Shown here piece by piece: positions 23,386-31,999 of a stretch of DNA of 64,000 nucleotides. Origin of the DNA: Bosea sp. F3-2 (GTDB lineage Bacteria > Pseudomonadota > Alphaproteobacteria > Rhizobiales > Beijerinckiaceae); assembly GCF_008253865.1 (NCBI RefSeq), contig NZ_CP042331.1, positions 5,731,501 to 5,795,500 on the forward strand, written 5' to 3'. The notes under the pieces were generated by a model that did no database searches, was not told the origin of the DNA, and saw only the letters and a program-made list of their open reading frames with translations. A program made the translations under genes and the position numbers. The first letter of the stretch is position 1, and each line of letters opens with the position of its first letter.

Positions 23386-25482
23386 TCACGCCTGGCGCTT
23401 GAAGCGCCGCCCGCTCTCGCCCAGCCAGCCGGCGACGAGTGCGCCGAACAGGATCGCGAGACCGATCAGTCCGACGAAGAGCGGCGAGATCTGCACGCCG
23501 CGCACGATGCCGGAATCGCTGATCCTGAGACCGATCCAATCATTGCCGGCGAACTGGCTGCCGGAGCGTACGGGCACGATGCGCGGCAGGCTGACACCGG
23601 AATCGCCTTCATGGCCGATGCGGCGCGAGGAGCCGCCGGTCGCCTGTGCCAGGTTCTGGAGCGCAGCGGGGTCGCTGACGACTTCCATCAGTTCGCGCGG
23701 GTTCTCGGGGCCGACGCTGGCGAAGGCGGTGAGATTGTCGGCCGTCAGCCGGTAAAGGCCCTGATCGCCGGCCGGGATCCGCGCGGTGAACAGGCCGGGA
23801 CGTCCCGCTTCGAGCGCGATCGAGCGTGATTGGCCGTCGGGGCCGGTGATGGTGACCGGGGCAGGGTTGTCGCTCAGCGTCTGACGCTCAACCTCGATGG
23901 TGCCGCCGCGGGCGGTGGCGCGCAGCGCCTCTTCCTCCAGCTCCGGCTCCTTCATCAGCCAATGGCTGAGGCGGCGCAGCAGGTCGAGATAGGGGCCGCC
24001 GTCGCGGAAGCCGCGTGCCCAGAGCCAGGCATGATCGGAGAGGAAGAGCGCGACGCGGCCCTTCTGCTCGCGGGCCAGCATCAGCAGCGGCCGCTCGCCG
24101 GGGCCGGTCATGACGGGGGAGGCGCCGGCACGCGCCTGCGCGCCGACCATGCGCAGCCATTCGCCCCAGCGCGGCGGCTGGACCTCGGAGCCCGGCAGGT
24201 CGCGGGTGACGGGGTGGCGCTTGCCAGGCTCGCTGACCTGAGCGCGATAGGCCTCGTCGATGACGCTGCCGTCCGGCACGGCCGGCAGGATCTGGCCGAG
24301 CGGGGTCCGGGCCAGCGTCTGTGATCCCGCATATTCAGGACCTGCTGCGACGAGCAGCGCGCCGCCGTCGCGGACATAGCGGACGATGTTGTCGAAATAG
24401 ATCAGCGGCAGGATCGACTGGTTGGCGTAGCGGTCGAAGATGATCAGGTCGAATTCCTTGATCTTGACCTGGAACAGCTCGCGCGTCGGGAAGGCGATCA
24501 GCGACAATTCGTTGATCGGCGTGCCGTCCTGCTTCTCCGGCGGACGCAGGATGGTGAAATGGACGAGGTCGACATTGGCGTCGGCCTTGAGCAGGTTGCG
24601 CCAGGTCCGCTCGCCGGGATGCGGCTCGCCCGAGACCAGCAGCACGCGCAGCTTATCCCTGACTCCTTCAATTGTAATAACCGCACGGTTGTTGGCGAGC
24701 GTCAGCTCGTTGTCGAGCGGCGCGGCCTCGATCTCGACGACGTTCGGGCCGCCGCGGTCGATGCGGATCGGCACCTGCACGATCTGGCCGGTCGCGACAT
24801 CGCGGCGGGCGATGATCTCGCCGTCGCGGCGAATGGTGAGGCCGGCGCGGCTCGCCCCGTTCTTGTCCATGACCCGCAGGCGGATGACCTGATCCTTGCC
24901 GACGATGCCGAAGCGCGGCGAATCGACCAGCACGATGCGGCGGTCGATCTCGGCATTGCGGCCGGTCGTCAGCACATGGAGTGGCGCACGCAAGCCGAGC
25001 GCCTCGGCATTGGCCGGGGTGTCATGGGCGAGGCCGTCGGTGATGGCGATGGCGCCGGCGACACGCTCGGACGGGACGTCGGCGAGGCTCGACGCCAGCG
25101 CCTCGAACAGGCGCGTGCCGTCGCTCGACCCCTGCGCATCGCGCAGCTCGACGATCCTTGGCTCGATATTGGGGATGCCGCGCAATTGCCGCTCGACCTC
25201 GGCCACGGCGGCATTGGTCTGGGCCGAGCGATCGGCAAGGCGGTTCGAGGCCGAGCGATCGACCACGACGGGGACGACGTCCTTGACCGGCTCGCGCTCC
25301 TCGAAGACCAGTGAGGGGTCAGCGAGGGCGACAGCCAGAACGATCAAGGCCAGCGCCCGCAGGATGGCGCCGCGGCCGGTGAGGACGAGGGCGGCGCCGG
25401 CGGCAAGCGCCGCCAGCACGGCGAGGCCGATCAGCAGCGGCAGCGGCACCAGCGGGGCGAAGGAAACGCTCCACATGGTCAT
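23386..25482 (-). CDS. Membrane protein of the MoxR/DUF4159 module, glutamine-amidotransferase-like fold
   Basis: A 698-residue protein. Two hydrophobic helices lie at the N-terminus (about residues 12-62) and one near the C-terminus (about 665-690), with a large region between them that is predicted extracytoplasmic. Residues 68-180 resemble a degenerate von Willebrand A segment (VVVDRSASNRL). The middle (FDLIIFDRYAN, GGALLVAAGPEY, VALFLSDHAWLW) resembles the class-I glutamine-amidotransferase-like domain seen in these module proteins, without a catalytic Cys-His-Glu triad that I can see. Start overlaps the upstream DUF4159 gene's stop by 4 nt. Last gene of a four-gene operon; function unknown, probably structural or regulatory at the membrane. 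Confidence 0.78.
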   Translation of the reverse strand: MTMWSVSFAPLVPLPLLIGLAVLAALAAGAALVLTGRGAILRALALIVLAVALADPSLVFEEREPVKDVVPVVVDRSASNRLADRSAQTNAAVAEVERQLRGIPNIEPRIVELRDAQGSSDGTRLFEALASSLADVPSERVAGAIAITDGLAHDTPANAEALGLRAPLHVLTTGRNAEIDRRIVLVDSPRFGIVGKDQVIRLRVMDKNGASRAGLTIRRDGEIIARRDVATGQIVQVPIRIDRGGPNVVEIEAAPLDNELTLANNRAVITIEGVRDKLRVLLVSGEPHPGERTWRNLLKADANVDLVHFTILRPPEKQDGTPINELSLIAFPTRELFQVKIKEFDLIIFDRYANQSILPLIYFDNIVRYVRDGGALLVAAGPEYAGSQTLARTPLGQILPAVPDGSVIDEAYRAQVSEPGKRHPVTRDLPGSEVQPPRWGEWLRMVGAQARAGASPVMTGPGERPLLMLAREQKGRVALFLSDHAWLWARGFRDGGPYLDLLRRLSHWLMKEPELEEEALRATARGGTIEVERQTLSDNPAPVTITGPDGQSRSIALEAGRPGLFTARIPAGDQGLYRLTADNLTAFASVGPENPRELMEVVSDPAALQNLAQATGGSSRRIGHEGDSGVSLPRIVPVRSGSQFAGNDWIGLRISDSGIVRGVQISPLFVGLIGLAILFGALVAGWLGESGRRFKRQA

Positions 25483-28301
25483 TGTCCCAGGCGTTCGAGC
25501 AGGGCCGGAACATGGACCTGATCGGCCTTGTAGTTGCCGGTGAGGGCATACATCACGAGGTTGATGCCGCCGCGCAGCGCCATCTCACGCTGACGGGGAT
25601 CGGCGCCGGAGAGCGGCACCAGCCCTTCACCGCGCTTGTCGATGGCCCAGGCGGCGGCGAGGTCGTTGGCGGTGATGATGATCGGTGAAACGTTGTCGCC
25701 GGCGCGTGCCGGGCGCCGGCCGTCACTGTCGGCCGGCGGCAGCGTCTCGACCCAGGTCGTGCCGCTGTCATAGCGGCCGACGAGCTCGTCGAGGATATAG
25801 AAGGTCTTGGTCAGCACATGGTCGCGCGGCAGCGGCTCGAGCTCGGGAATATCGAGCGTCTGCAGCATGCGCTTGAGCTGGTCGCCCTCCGGCGTGGTGC
25901 CGCCGCCGGGACGGGCGCTCATGGCGTCGCGCGTGTCGAAGATCACGAGGCCGCCGCCCTTCATATAGGCTTCGAGCTTGCGCAGGGTTTCGGCCGAGGG
26001 GATCGGCCGACCGGCGACCACCGGCCAGTAGAGCACCGGGAAGAAGGCGAGCTCGTCGCGCTCGACATTGACGCCGACGGCGTCGCCCGGCTCCAGCGCG
26101 GTGCGCGCGCCAAGCACGGTGTTGAGCCCGGTGAGACCGGCCTTCGACATGTCGTCGACCGCCCTGTCGCCGGTGACGACATAGGCGAGCCGCGTCACCG
26201 CGCCATTGGCGAGCAGCGCGCGGGGAATCGGCGGGCGAGCCTCCGCTTGGGGGTTCGTTGCAGGTTGGGCGCTGGCCGGGTCGGGCGAGAGGCTGCCTGC
26301 CAAGCCCAGCGCGATCAGGATCGCGGCCGCTGCGGTCGCTTTGCGGGCGCGGCCGAAGCCGAGCCGGCCACCGAGCCAGAGCGTCGCCAGCGTATCGACG
26401 ACCAGCAGCAGCAGGGCGAGCGCCAGCAGGGGCGGGCGGGCATCGCGCGCCACGGGCTCGTCGATCGGCAGGATCGGTGCGCCGAGGCCGGCGAGATCGA
26501 GCGCTGCGAGCGTATCGTTCGGCGTGAGCGCATTGACCGCGAGCGTGCCGTCGGCCGGGCCATAGAGGCCGGGCGGATGGGCGAGGGTGCCGCGGCCGGC
26601 ATAGTTGCGGGGCACGGGCTGGCTCGTCGCCGGCGGGGTGCGGAAGCGGCCGCTGCCGTCGAGGACGCGGGTCGGCGAGAGCGTCTCGACGCGAACCTCG
26701 TCGCTCTGGGCATCGGCGGCGGGGCCGGTGCCGGCGAGGTTCACGACCCTGCGCAGCATCTCCACGAAGAGGCCGGAGAGAGGCAGGTTCGACCAGGTCG
26801 TATCGGCCGTGACATGAACCATGGCGATGAGGCCGTCGCCGCGGCGCTCGCCGGTGACCACCGGCGTGCCGTCTTCGAGCGCGGCCCAGGTCTTGCGCGA
26901 GAGATCGGCCTCGGGCTCCGCCAGGATCTGGCGGCTGACGCGGATGTCGTCGCTGATCGTCAGCCCGTAGAAGGGGCTTTCGCGCGTGAAGGGCGCAAGC
27001 TTGCGCGGTGTCTCCCAGGAGAGGCCGCCACCGAGCGTCCGCCCACCGCGGCGCAGGCGGACCGGTGTCAGATCGTCCGAGGAGGCGGCGAGGCGCGCGC
27101 CGGCGAAGCGCAGCAGCACGCCGCCGCGGGTGACGAAATCGGAGACCTTGGCGCTGGTGTCGCGGTCGAGCGCGCCGATATCGGCCAGCACCAAGACCGA
27201 GAGATTCTGCGCGAGGAGTTCGCCGACCGGGTCGGTCGAACCCTGGCGCGGCTCGCGGACCTCGGCGAAGGGCTGGAGCGCGCGAGAGATGTAGTAGGTC
27301 GGCGACAGCAGCGGCTGCGCGGTGTCGGCAGTGGCGCCCGAGACGATGCCGATCCGGCGGCGCTTGGCGCGATCGTCGAGCAGGGCGACGGCGCCTGCGT
27401 TGTTCTCGCCGAGGATCTCGAGCCGCGAGACGGCGTTGCGCACCTCGATCGGCAAAGTCAGGCGCGCCGTCGTCTGCAGGTTGGAGCCTTCGAAGATGAA
27501 CGGCGTGTCGCCGAGCGGCAGGCCTTTGAGGTCGAGCGCGCGGACGTGCCCGCTTGCGGGCGCACTGGCGATCGGGCGCAGGACCTTCACGCTGAGGGCG
27601 CCAGCGAGATTGTCGGGCGCGGCGAGCGCGAGCTGGTTCGGTGGACCGGCATGGATCGAAAGCCGCCTTGCGTCGGCAAGTTCCTTCAGCCTGGCCTGGA
27701 AGCTGCCGTCGTCCGAAACCGCGAGGCCGTCGGATATCCAGACGATCTCGGCTTCCGGCGCGCTCTGCAGGAAGGTTTCGATCCGTGGCAGATGGGCGGC
27801 TCGATCCGGCGCATGGGGCTGGAGCGCCAGCGCGCGCAGCCGGTCGAGCGCGACGCGCGGCTCCGCCAGTGCGATCGCGGCAGGCGCCTCGGCCAATCCG
27901 ACGATGGCGACCGGACGGCCCTCGCGCGTCGCCGCGGCGATCCGCGATTCGGCCACGGTGACGCGGTCCGGCCAGTCGGAGGCGGCGCCGAAACCGTTGT
28001 CGACGAGAAGCAGGACGGGGCCGCGCAGGGCTGCGCCCTCGCGCGGCGGGTTCCAGATCGGGCCGGCGACGGCGAGAATCACGAGCGCAGCGACCGCCAT
28101 GCGGATCGCGAGCAGCCACCAGGGCGTATGCGCCGGCAATTCCCGCTTGGCGACGAGGTCCGCCATGATCTTGAGCGGCGGGAAGTCGATGCGGCGCGGC
28201 CTTGGCGGCGTCACGCGCAGGATCAGCCAGAGCGCGGGGAGCAGGGCGAGCGCGGCGAGTGCGAGCGGTGCGGTGAAGCTCAAGGGGAGGGCGCTGAACA
28301 T
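25479..28301 (-). CDS. BatA-N / DUF4159 domain membrane protein
   Basis: A 940-residue protein. The N-terminal 90 residues match the aerotolerance-regulator BatA N-terminal region (two helices, with PPRPRRIDFPPLKIM between). A VWA-like segment follows (LLLVDNGFGAASDWPDR), then an amidotransferase-like middle part. Two helices lie near residues 620-670, and the C-terminal DUF4159 domain starts about residue 700 (TRLAYVVTGD...) with GGLVIFDTRDA. It ends close to residue 940 (KADQVHVPALLERLGQ). It overlaps the next gene by 4 nt and follows the DUF58 gene by 10 nt. With MoxR and DUF58 this is a recognised alphaproteobacterial envelope-associated module of unknown biochemical role. Confidence 0.85.
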   Translation of the reverse strand: MFSALPLSFTAPLALAALALLPALWLILRVTPPRPRRIDFPPLKIMADLVAKRELPAHTPWWLLAIRMAVAALVILAVAGPIWNPPREGAALRGPVLLLVDNGFGAASDWPDRVTVAESRIAAATREGRPVAIVGLAEAPAAIALAEPRVALDRLRALALQPHAPDRAAHLPRIETFLQSAPEAEIVWISDGLAVSDDGSFQARLKELADARRLSIHAGPPNQLALAAPDNLAGALSVKVLRPIASAPASGHVRALDLKGLPLGDTPFIFEGSNLQTTARLTLPIEVRNAVSRLEILGENNAGAVALLDDRAKRRRIGIVSGATADTAQPLLSPTYYISRALQPFAEVREPRQGSTDPVGELLAQNLSVLVLADIGALDRDTSAKVSDFVTRGGVLLRFAGARLAASSDDLTPVRLRRGGRTLGGGLSWETPRKLAPFTRESPFYGLTISDDIRVSRQILAEPEADLSRKTWAALEDGTPVVTGERRGDGLIAMVHVTADTTWSNLPLSGLFVEMLRRVVNLAGTGPAADAQSDEVRVETLSPTRVLDGSGRFRTPPATSQPVPRNYAGRGTLAHPPGLYGPADGTLAVNALTPNDTLAALDLAGLGAPILPIDEPVARDARPPLLALALLLLVVDTLATLWLGGRLGFGRARKATAAAAILIALGLAGSLSPDPASAQPATNPQAEARPPIPRALLANGAVTRLAYVVTGDRAVDDMSKAGLTGLNTVLGARTALEPGDAVGVNVERDELAFFPVLYWPVVAGRPIPSAETLRKLEAYMKGGGLVIFDTRDAMSARPGGGTTPEGDQLKRMLQTLDIPELEPLPRDHVLTKTFYILDELVGRYDSGTTWVETLPPADSDGRRPARAGDNVSPIIITANDLAAAWAIDKRGEGLVPLSGADPRQREMALRGGINLVMYALTGNYKADQVHVPALLERLGQ

Positions 28302-28311
28302 GGCGGCTCCC

Positions 28312-29229
28312 TCAGAAACCCGACACGCCGCGCGAGGCGGCGACGAGGCTGGCGATGCGCAGCACGGCCTCGCTCGCCGGGCGGTCGGTGCGGTGAAGCG
28401 TCAGGGTCCAGCCGGCCTTGCGGCAGGCTTCAGTAATCGCCTCGCGATGGGCGGCGAGGCGCTGGCGATAGGCGTCGCCCCAGGCGCCGGCGTCACCGAC
28501 GCGCAGTGACAGCCCATCCTCCAGATCGAAAAGCTCGGCCTGGCCGGTGAAGGGGAAGATTTCCTCGATCGGATCGGCGATCAGCAGGAGGTGGCCGCGC
28601 GCGCCGCTCGACGCCATGGTGGCGATGCGCTGCGCCAGCGAAGCGGAGGGCGAGAGCCCGTCGGTGATGATGATGGCGTCCGCCAGCCGCGGCAGCGGCT
28701 CGCCGGGCGGCAGGTCGGCTTCGCTATTGCGGCTATCGGCGGCAATGGCTTGGGCCAGCAGCTCGACGATGCGGCGCGAGGCCAGCGCCCGTGTCAGGCC
28801 GAGATGGCCGACGCGCTCGCCACCCTCCACCATCGTCTCGGCCAGAGCGAAACCCGCGACCAGTGCGCGGTCGACCTTCGGCGCCATCGCCAGCGAGGAG
28901 GCGAAGCCCATCGAGGGCGAACGGTCGATCCAGAGCCAGATCGAGTGCGAGGCTTCCCATTCACGCTCCCGCACGAAGAGATGGCCGTCGCGGGCAGAGC
29001 GGCGCCAGTCGATGCGCGAGGCGGATTCGCCGGCGACCAGCGGGCGATACTGCCAGAAGGTCTCGCCCGGGCCGGAGCGGCGCCTGCCGTGGATGCCGTG
29101 GACGCTGGCGGAGACGCGGCGGGCTTCGAGGATCAGGCGGGGCAGGCGCGCGGCAAGGTCGAGCGATTCCGTCAGAGCCGGCTTGGCGGGTTTCCGCTCG
29201 TTCGGACCCAGGACGCGCGTGCGCAACAT
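28312..29229 (-). CDS. DUF58 domain protein
   Basis: A 305-residue soluble protein. The DUF58 hallmark IDWRRSARDGHLFVRE is present near residue 80, followed by the VWA-type metal-site start LWIDRSPSMGF. These proteins are nearly always next to a MoxR ATPase, and MoxR with VWA partners acts in folding or assembly of envelope or metal enzymes. The ATG at 29229 (MLRTRVLG) lies 4 nt after the MoxR stop; a longer open frame reaching back into the MoxR gene is not likely to be used. Second gene of the module operon. Confidence 0.88.
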   Translation of the reverse strand: MLRTRVLGPNERKPAKPALTESLDLAARLPRLILEARRVSASVHGIHGRRRSGPGETFWQYRPLVAGESASRIDWRRSARDGHLFVREREWEASHSIWLWIDRSPSMGFASSLAMAPKVDRALVAGFALAETMVEGGERVGHLGLTRALASRRIVELLAQAIAADSRNSEADLPPGEPLPRLADAIIITDGLSPSASLAQRIATMASSGARGHLLLIADPIEEIFPFTGQAELFDLEDGLSLRVGDAGAWGDAYRQRLAAHREAITEACRKAGWTLTLHRTDRPASEAVLRIASLVAASRGVSGF

Positions 29230-29233
29230 CGGC

Positions 29234-30256
29234 CTATCCCAGCCGTTCCACGAGCCGGCCGATGACACCCTCGACGGTCTCGCCATCGGCGCGGGCGGCG
29301 AAGGTCAGCGCGACACGGTGCTTGAGGACCGGCTGGGCGAGCGCGGCGACATCGTCCACGGACGGCGCGAGCCGGCCCTCGACCAGCGCGCGGGCCCGCA
29401 CTGCAAGCGTCAGCGACTGGCTGGCGCGCGGACCCGGACCCCAGGCGAGCTTGTCGGTGATGGCGGTATCGCCATCGCCGGGGCGGGCGGAACGGACGAG
29501 GTCGAGGATCGCATCGACGACCGCCTCGCCGACCGGCAGGCGGCGCACGAGACGCTGGATCGACATCAGCGTCTCGGCGGTCATCGCCTGGGACGGCTTG
29601 TATTCGGTCGCGCCGGTGGTTTCGAGCAGGATGCGCCGCTCGGCCTCGCGGTCGGGATAGCCGACATCGATCTCGAGCAGGAAACGGTCGAGCTGCGCCT
29701 CGGGCAGGGGGTAGGTCCCTTCCTGCTCGATCGGGTTCTGGGTGGCGAGAACGTGGAAGGGCGCGGGCAGATCGTAGCGCTCGCCGGCTACGGTGACGTG
29801 ATGCTCCTGCATCGCCTGCAGCAGCGCGGATTGGGTGCGGGGCGAGGCGCGGTTGATCTCGTCCGCCATCAGGAGCTGGGCGAAGACCGGGCCCTTGATG
29901 AAGCGGAAATGGCGCTTGCCGTCGCTGCTCTCGTCGAGCACCTCGGAGCCGAGGATGTCGGACGGCATCAGGTCGGGCGTGAACTGGACGCGCCGGGCGC
30001 CGAGGCCGAGCACCGTGCCCATGGCCTCGACCAGCTTGGTCTTGGCGAGGCCGGGCACGCCGACGAGCAGGCCGTGGCCGCCTGCGAGCAAGGTCACCAG
30101 CGAGAGATCGACCACCGCCTGCTGGCCGAAGATGACCCCGCCGATCTCCTTGCGCGCTGCGCCGATGGCGCCGAGCGCGGCCTCGGCCGCTTCGACGATG
30201 CCGCTGTCGAGATCGACGGGGGAAGTGCTCTCGCTCGCGCGGGCTTGCGCCGCCAT
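29234..30256 (-). CDS. MoxR-family AAA+ ATPase
   Basis: A 340-residue AAA+ ATPase. Walker A is GVPGLAKTK and Walker B LLMADEINRA. The sensor region LATQNPIEQEGTYPLPEAQ and the C-terminal lid (RASQSLTLAVRARAL) are as in MoxR/RavA relatives. It starts at 30256 (MAAQARAS), where AAGGAG lies 7 nt upstream; upstream in-frame ATGs are less well supported. First gene of the operon MoxR, DUF58, DUF4159, membrane protein, and divergent from the DUF1285 gene. Confidence 0.92.
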   Translation of the reverse strand: MAAQARASESTSPVDLDSGIVEAAEAALGAIGAARKEIGGVIFGQQAVVDLSLVTLLAGGHGLLVGVPGLAKTKLVEAMGTVLGLGARRVQFTPDLMPSDILGSEVLDESSDGKRHFRFIKGPVFAQLLMADEINRASPRTQSALLQAMQEHHVTVAGERYDLPAPFHVLATQNPIEQEGTYPLPEAQLDRFLLEIDVGYPDREAERRILLETTGATEYKPSQAMTAETLMSIQRLVRRLPVGEAVVDAILDLVRSARPGDGDTAITDKLAWGPGPRASQSLTLAVRARALVEGRLAPSVDDVAALAQPVLKHRVALTFAARADGETVEGVIGRLVERLG

Positions 30257-30459
30257 GTCGGTCTCCTTCACTGTCGCGGGCCGTTGCGCCGCCATGCGAA
30301 CCGGTCGATGTGTTCCACCGTTGAATGTGGACGGGCCAACCGTGCGGCTCAAGCGCCGAATGGAATGGTACACATCATCTCGGCTTCACGATTATGTGGA
30401 GTTCAAGGCAGAAACGCGATGCAACCAATATGCCGCAGCAAGGGAAGACGGGGCTTTCG

Positions 30460-31047
30460 ATGACGGCTCCGGGCAATGCGATGGACCGGCTGATGGCCGC
30501 GCTGGGCAGCGGAAAGGCGCGCGGATTGCCGCCGGTCGAGCGCTGGAATCCGGCCTTTTGCGGTGATCTCGACATGCGGATCGCCGCTGACGGCACCTGG
30601 TTCTATCTCGGCACGCCGATCGGCCGGCCGGCGCTGGTGAAGCTCTTTTCCTCGGTGCTGAAGCGCGAGGGCGACGATTACTTTCTCGTGACTCCGGTCG
30701 AAAAGGTCGGGATCAAGGTCGATGATGCGCCATTTCAGGCTGTTGAAATGCAAGTGGATGGCGAGGGTGACGAAAGGAGCATCGCCTTCCGGACGCAGGT
30801 CGACGATCTGTTCTGCGTCGGGCCGGAGCACCCTTTGCGTTTCCAGCGGGCTGCGAAGGACGGGCTGAAGCCTTATGTCCATGTCCGGCATGGCCTCTGG
30901 GCCCGGCTGACGCGCGCGCTGACCTATGATCTGCTCGCGCTCGGCGAGGTGCGGGAGGCCGAAGGGCAGGCGATGTTCGGCGTGGCAGTGGCCGGCCGGT
31001 TCTACCCGGCGCTGCCGGCGAGCGAGATCGAAGGCATCGGGATTTGA
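30460..31047 (+). CDS. DUF1285 domain protein
   Basis: A 195-residue protein of the DUF1285 family: WNPAFCGDLDMRIAADGTWFYLGTPIGR near residue 28 and FLVTPVEKVGIKVDDAPF are typical of the family's two small beta-domains. No enzyme motif and no signal peptide. An ATG at 30430 (MPQQGKTG) would add ten residues and is a possible start. Its stop overlaps the ribosome binding region of the following Nudix gene, which starts 2 nt later with GTG, so DUF1285, Nudix, DUF6111 and CCA transferase form one plus-strand operon. Confidence 0.85.
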   Translation: MTAPGNAMDRLMAALGSGKARGLPPVERWNPAFCGDLDMRIAADGTWFYLGTPIGRPALVKLFSSVLKREGDDYFLVTPVEKVGIKVDDAPFQAVEMQVDGEGDERSIAFRTQVDDLFCVGPEHPLRFQRAAKDGLKPYVHVRHGLWARLTRALTYDLLALGEVREAEGQAMFGVAVAGRFYPALPASEIEGIGI

Positions 31048-31048
31048 C

Positions 31049-31699
31049 GTGAACGACCAGGCTCTGAACCTCAGCACCGAGGCTTTCGCCAAGCTGGCGC
31101 GCGAGCGATTGCGCGCCGAGCCGCCGGCGCTTGGCGACCTCATCGCTCGCCCTCGCGGTGACCACGAGAATCAGCCGCAGCCCGTGCCGGTTCCAGACGA
31201 GAAGCGCGCGGTCCCCGCGGCTGTGCTGATCGGAATCGTGCCGCGCCAGGCGGGGCCGACCGTACTCCTCACCCAACGGGCCGCGGCGTTGCGCAATCAT
31301 TCGGCGCAGGTCGCCTTTCCCGGAGGGCGGGTCGATGCGGTCGACGGTTCGCCGGTCGTGACCGCCTTGCGCGAGACCGAGGAGGAGATCGGTCTGTCGC
31401 GGGAGCGCATCCGCACGCTCGGCTTTCTCGACGCCTATCTGACCGGCACGGGTTATCGCATCGTGCCGGTGGTCGCACTGATCGAACCGCCCTTCTCGCT
31501 GGCGATCAACCATCACGAGGTCGACGAAGCATTCGAGACGCCGCTCTCCTTCCTGCTCGATCCCGCCAATCACAAGCGGGAGGGGCGCGAGTGGAAGGGG
31601 CATTTCCGCACCTACTATGCGATGCCGTTCGAGGGTCGCTATATCTGGGGTGCGACCGCCGGCATGATCCGTAATCTTTACGAGCGGCTGGCTGGTTAG
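31049..31699 (+). CDS. CoA pyrophosphatase-type Nudix hydrolase
   Basis: A 216-residue Nudix protein. The Nudix box spans GGRVDAVDGSPVVTALRETEEEIGL, with the extra insertion typical of CoA pyrophosphatases, and the UPF0035 motif upstream reads LLTQRAAALRNHSAQVAFPGG. Such enzymes cleave CoA to 4'-phosphopantetheine and 3',5'-ADP. GTG at 31049 is the only start compatible with the spacing after DUF1285. It is followed after 42 nt by the DUF6111 gene. Confidence 0.88.
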   Translation: MNDQALNLSTEAFAKLARERLRAEPPALGDLIARPRGDHENQPQPVPVPDEKRAVPAAVLIGIVPRQAGPTVLLTQRAAALRNHSAQVAFPGGRVDAVDGSPVVTALRETEEEIGLSRERIRTLGFLDAYLTGTGYRIVPVVALIEPPFSLAINHHEVDEAFETPLSFLLDPANHKREGREWKGHFRTYYAMPFEGRYIWGATAGMIRNLYERLAG

Positions 31700-31741
31700 C
31701 ATTGCTTTGCGCGGAGAGCGCGCCGGAGAACGACGAAGCCG

Positions 31742-31999
31742 ATGCTGCGCGCGATCATCGAAGAGGTCCTGCTCTTCGTCCTGCCCTTCTGCGTTTTCGC
31801 GGGCTATCTCGTCGTCAAGCGGCGCAACCCTTTCGACGTCGAGCACTGGAGCCGGCACGCCTTCTGGCTCGCTATCACCGGCCTGCTGCTGGCGATCGGA
31901 GTGCTCACCTATACCGGTTTCATTGCTCCGCGCAGCGAGGGAGCGTACGAGCCGCCGCATATGGAGAATGGGGTGCTCGTGCCTGGCCGGTTCAAATGA
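31742..31999 (+). CDS. DUF6111 small membrane protein
   Basis: An 85-residue protein with two hydrophobic helices (about 4-24 and 38-60) and a polar tail ending PHMENGVLVPGRFK. The pattern matches DUF6111, a small alphaproteobacterial inner-membrane family of unknown function usually found beside the CCA-adding enzyme. It overlaps the CCA transferase start by 4 nt (ATGA). Confidence 0.85.
   Translation: MLRAIIEEVLLFVLPFCVFAGYLVVKRRNPFDVEHWSRHAFWLAITGLLLAIGVLTYTGFIAPRSEGAYEPPHMENGVLVPGRFK

Noticed and set aside
25818..28436. 872-residue antisense frame over the DUF4159 gene
   Set aside because: No recognisable domain and a biased Arg/Gly/Ala/Asp composition; the opposite strand encodes a protein with family signatures over its whole length.
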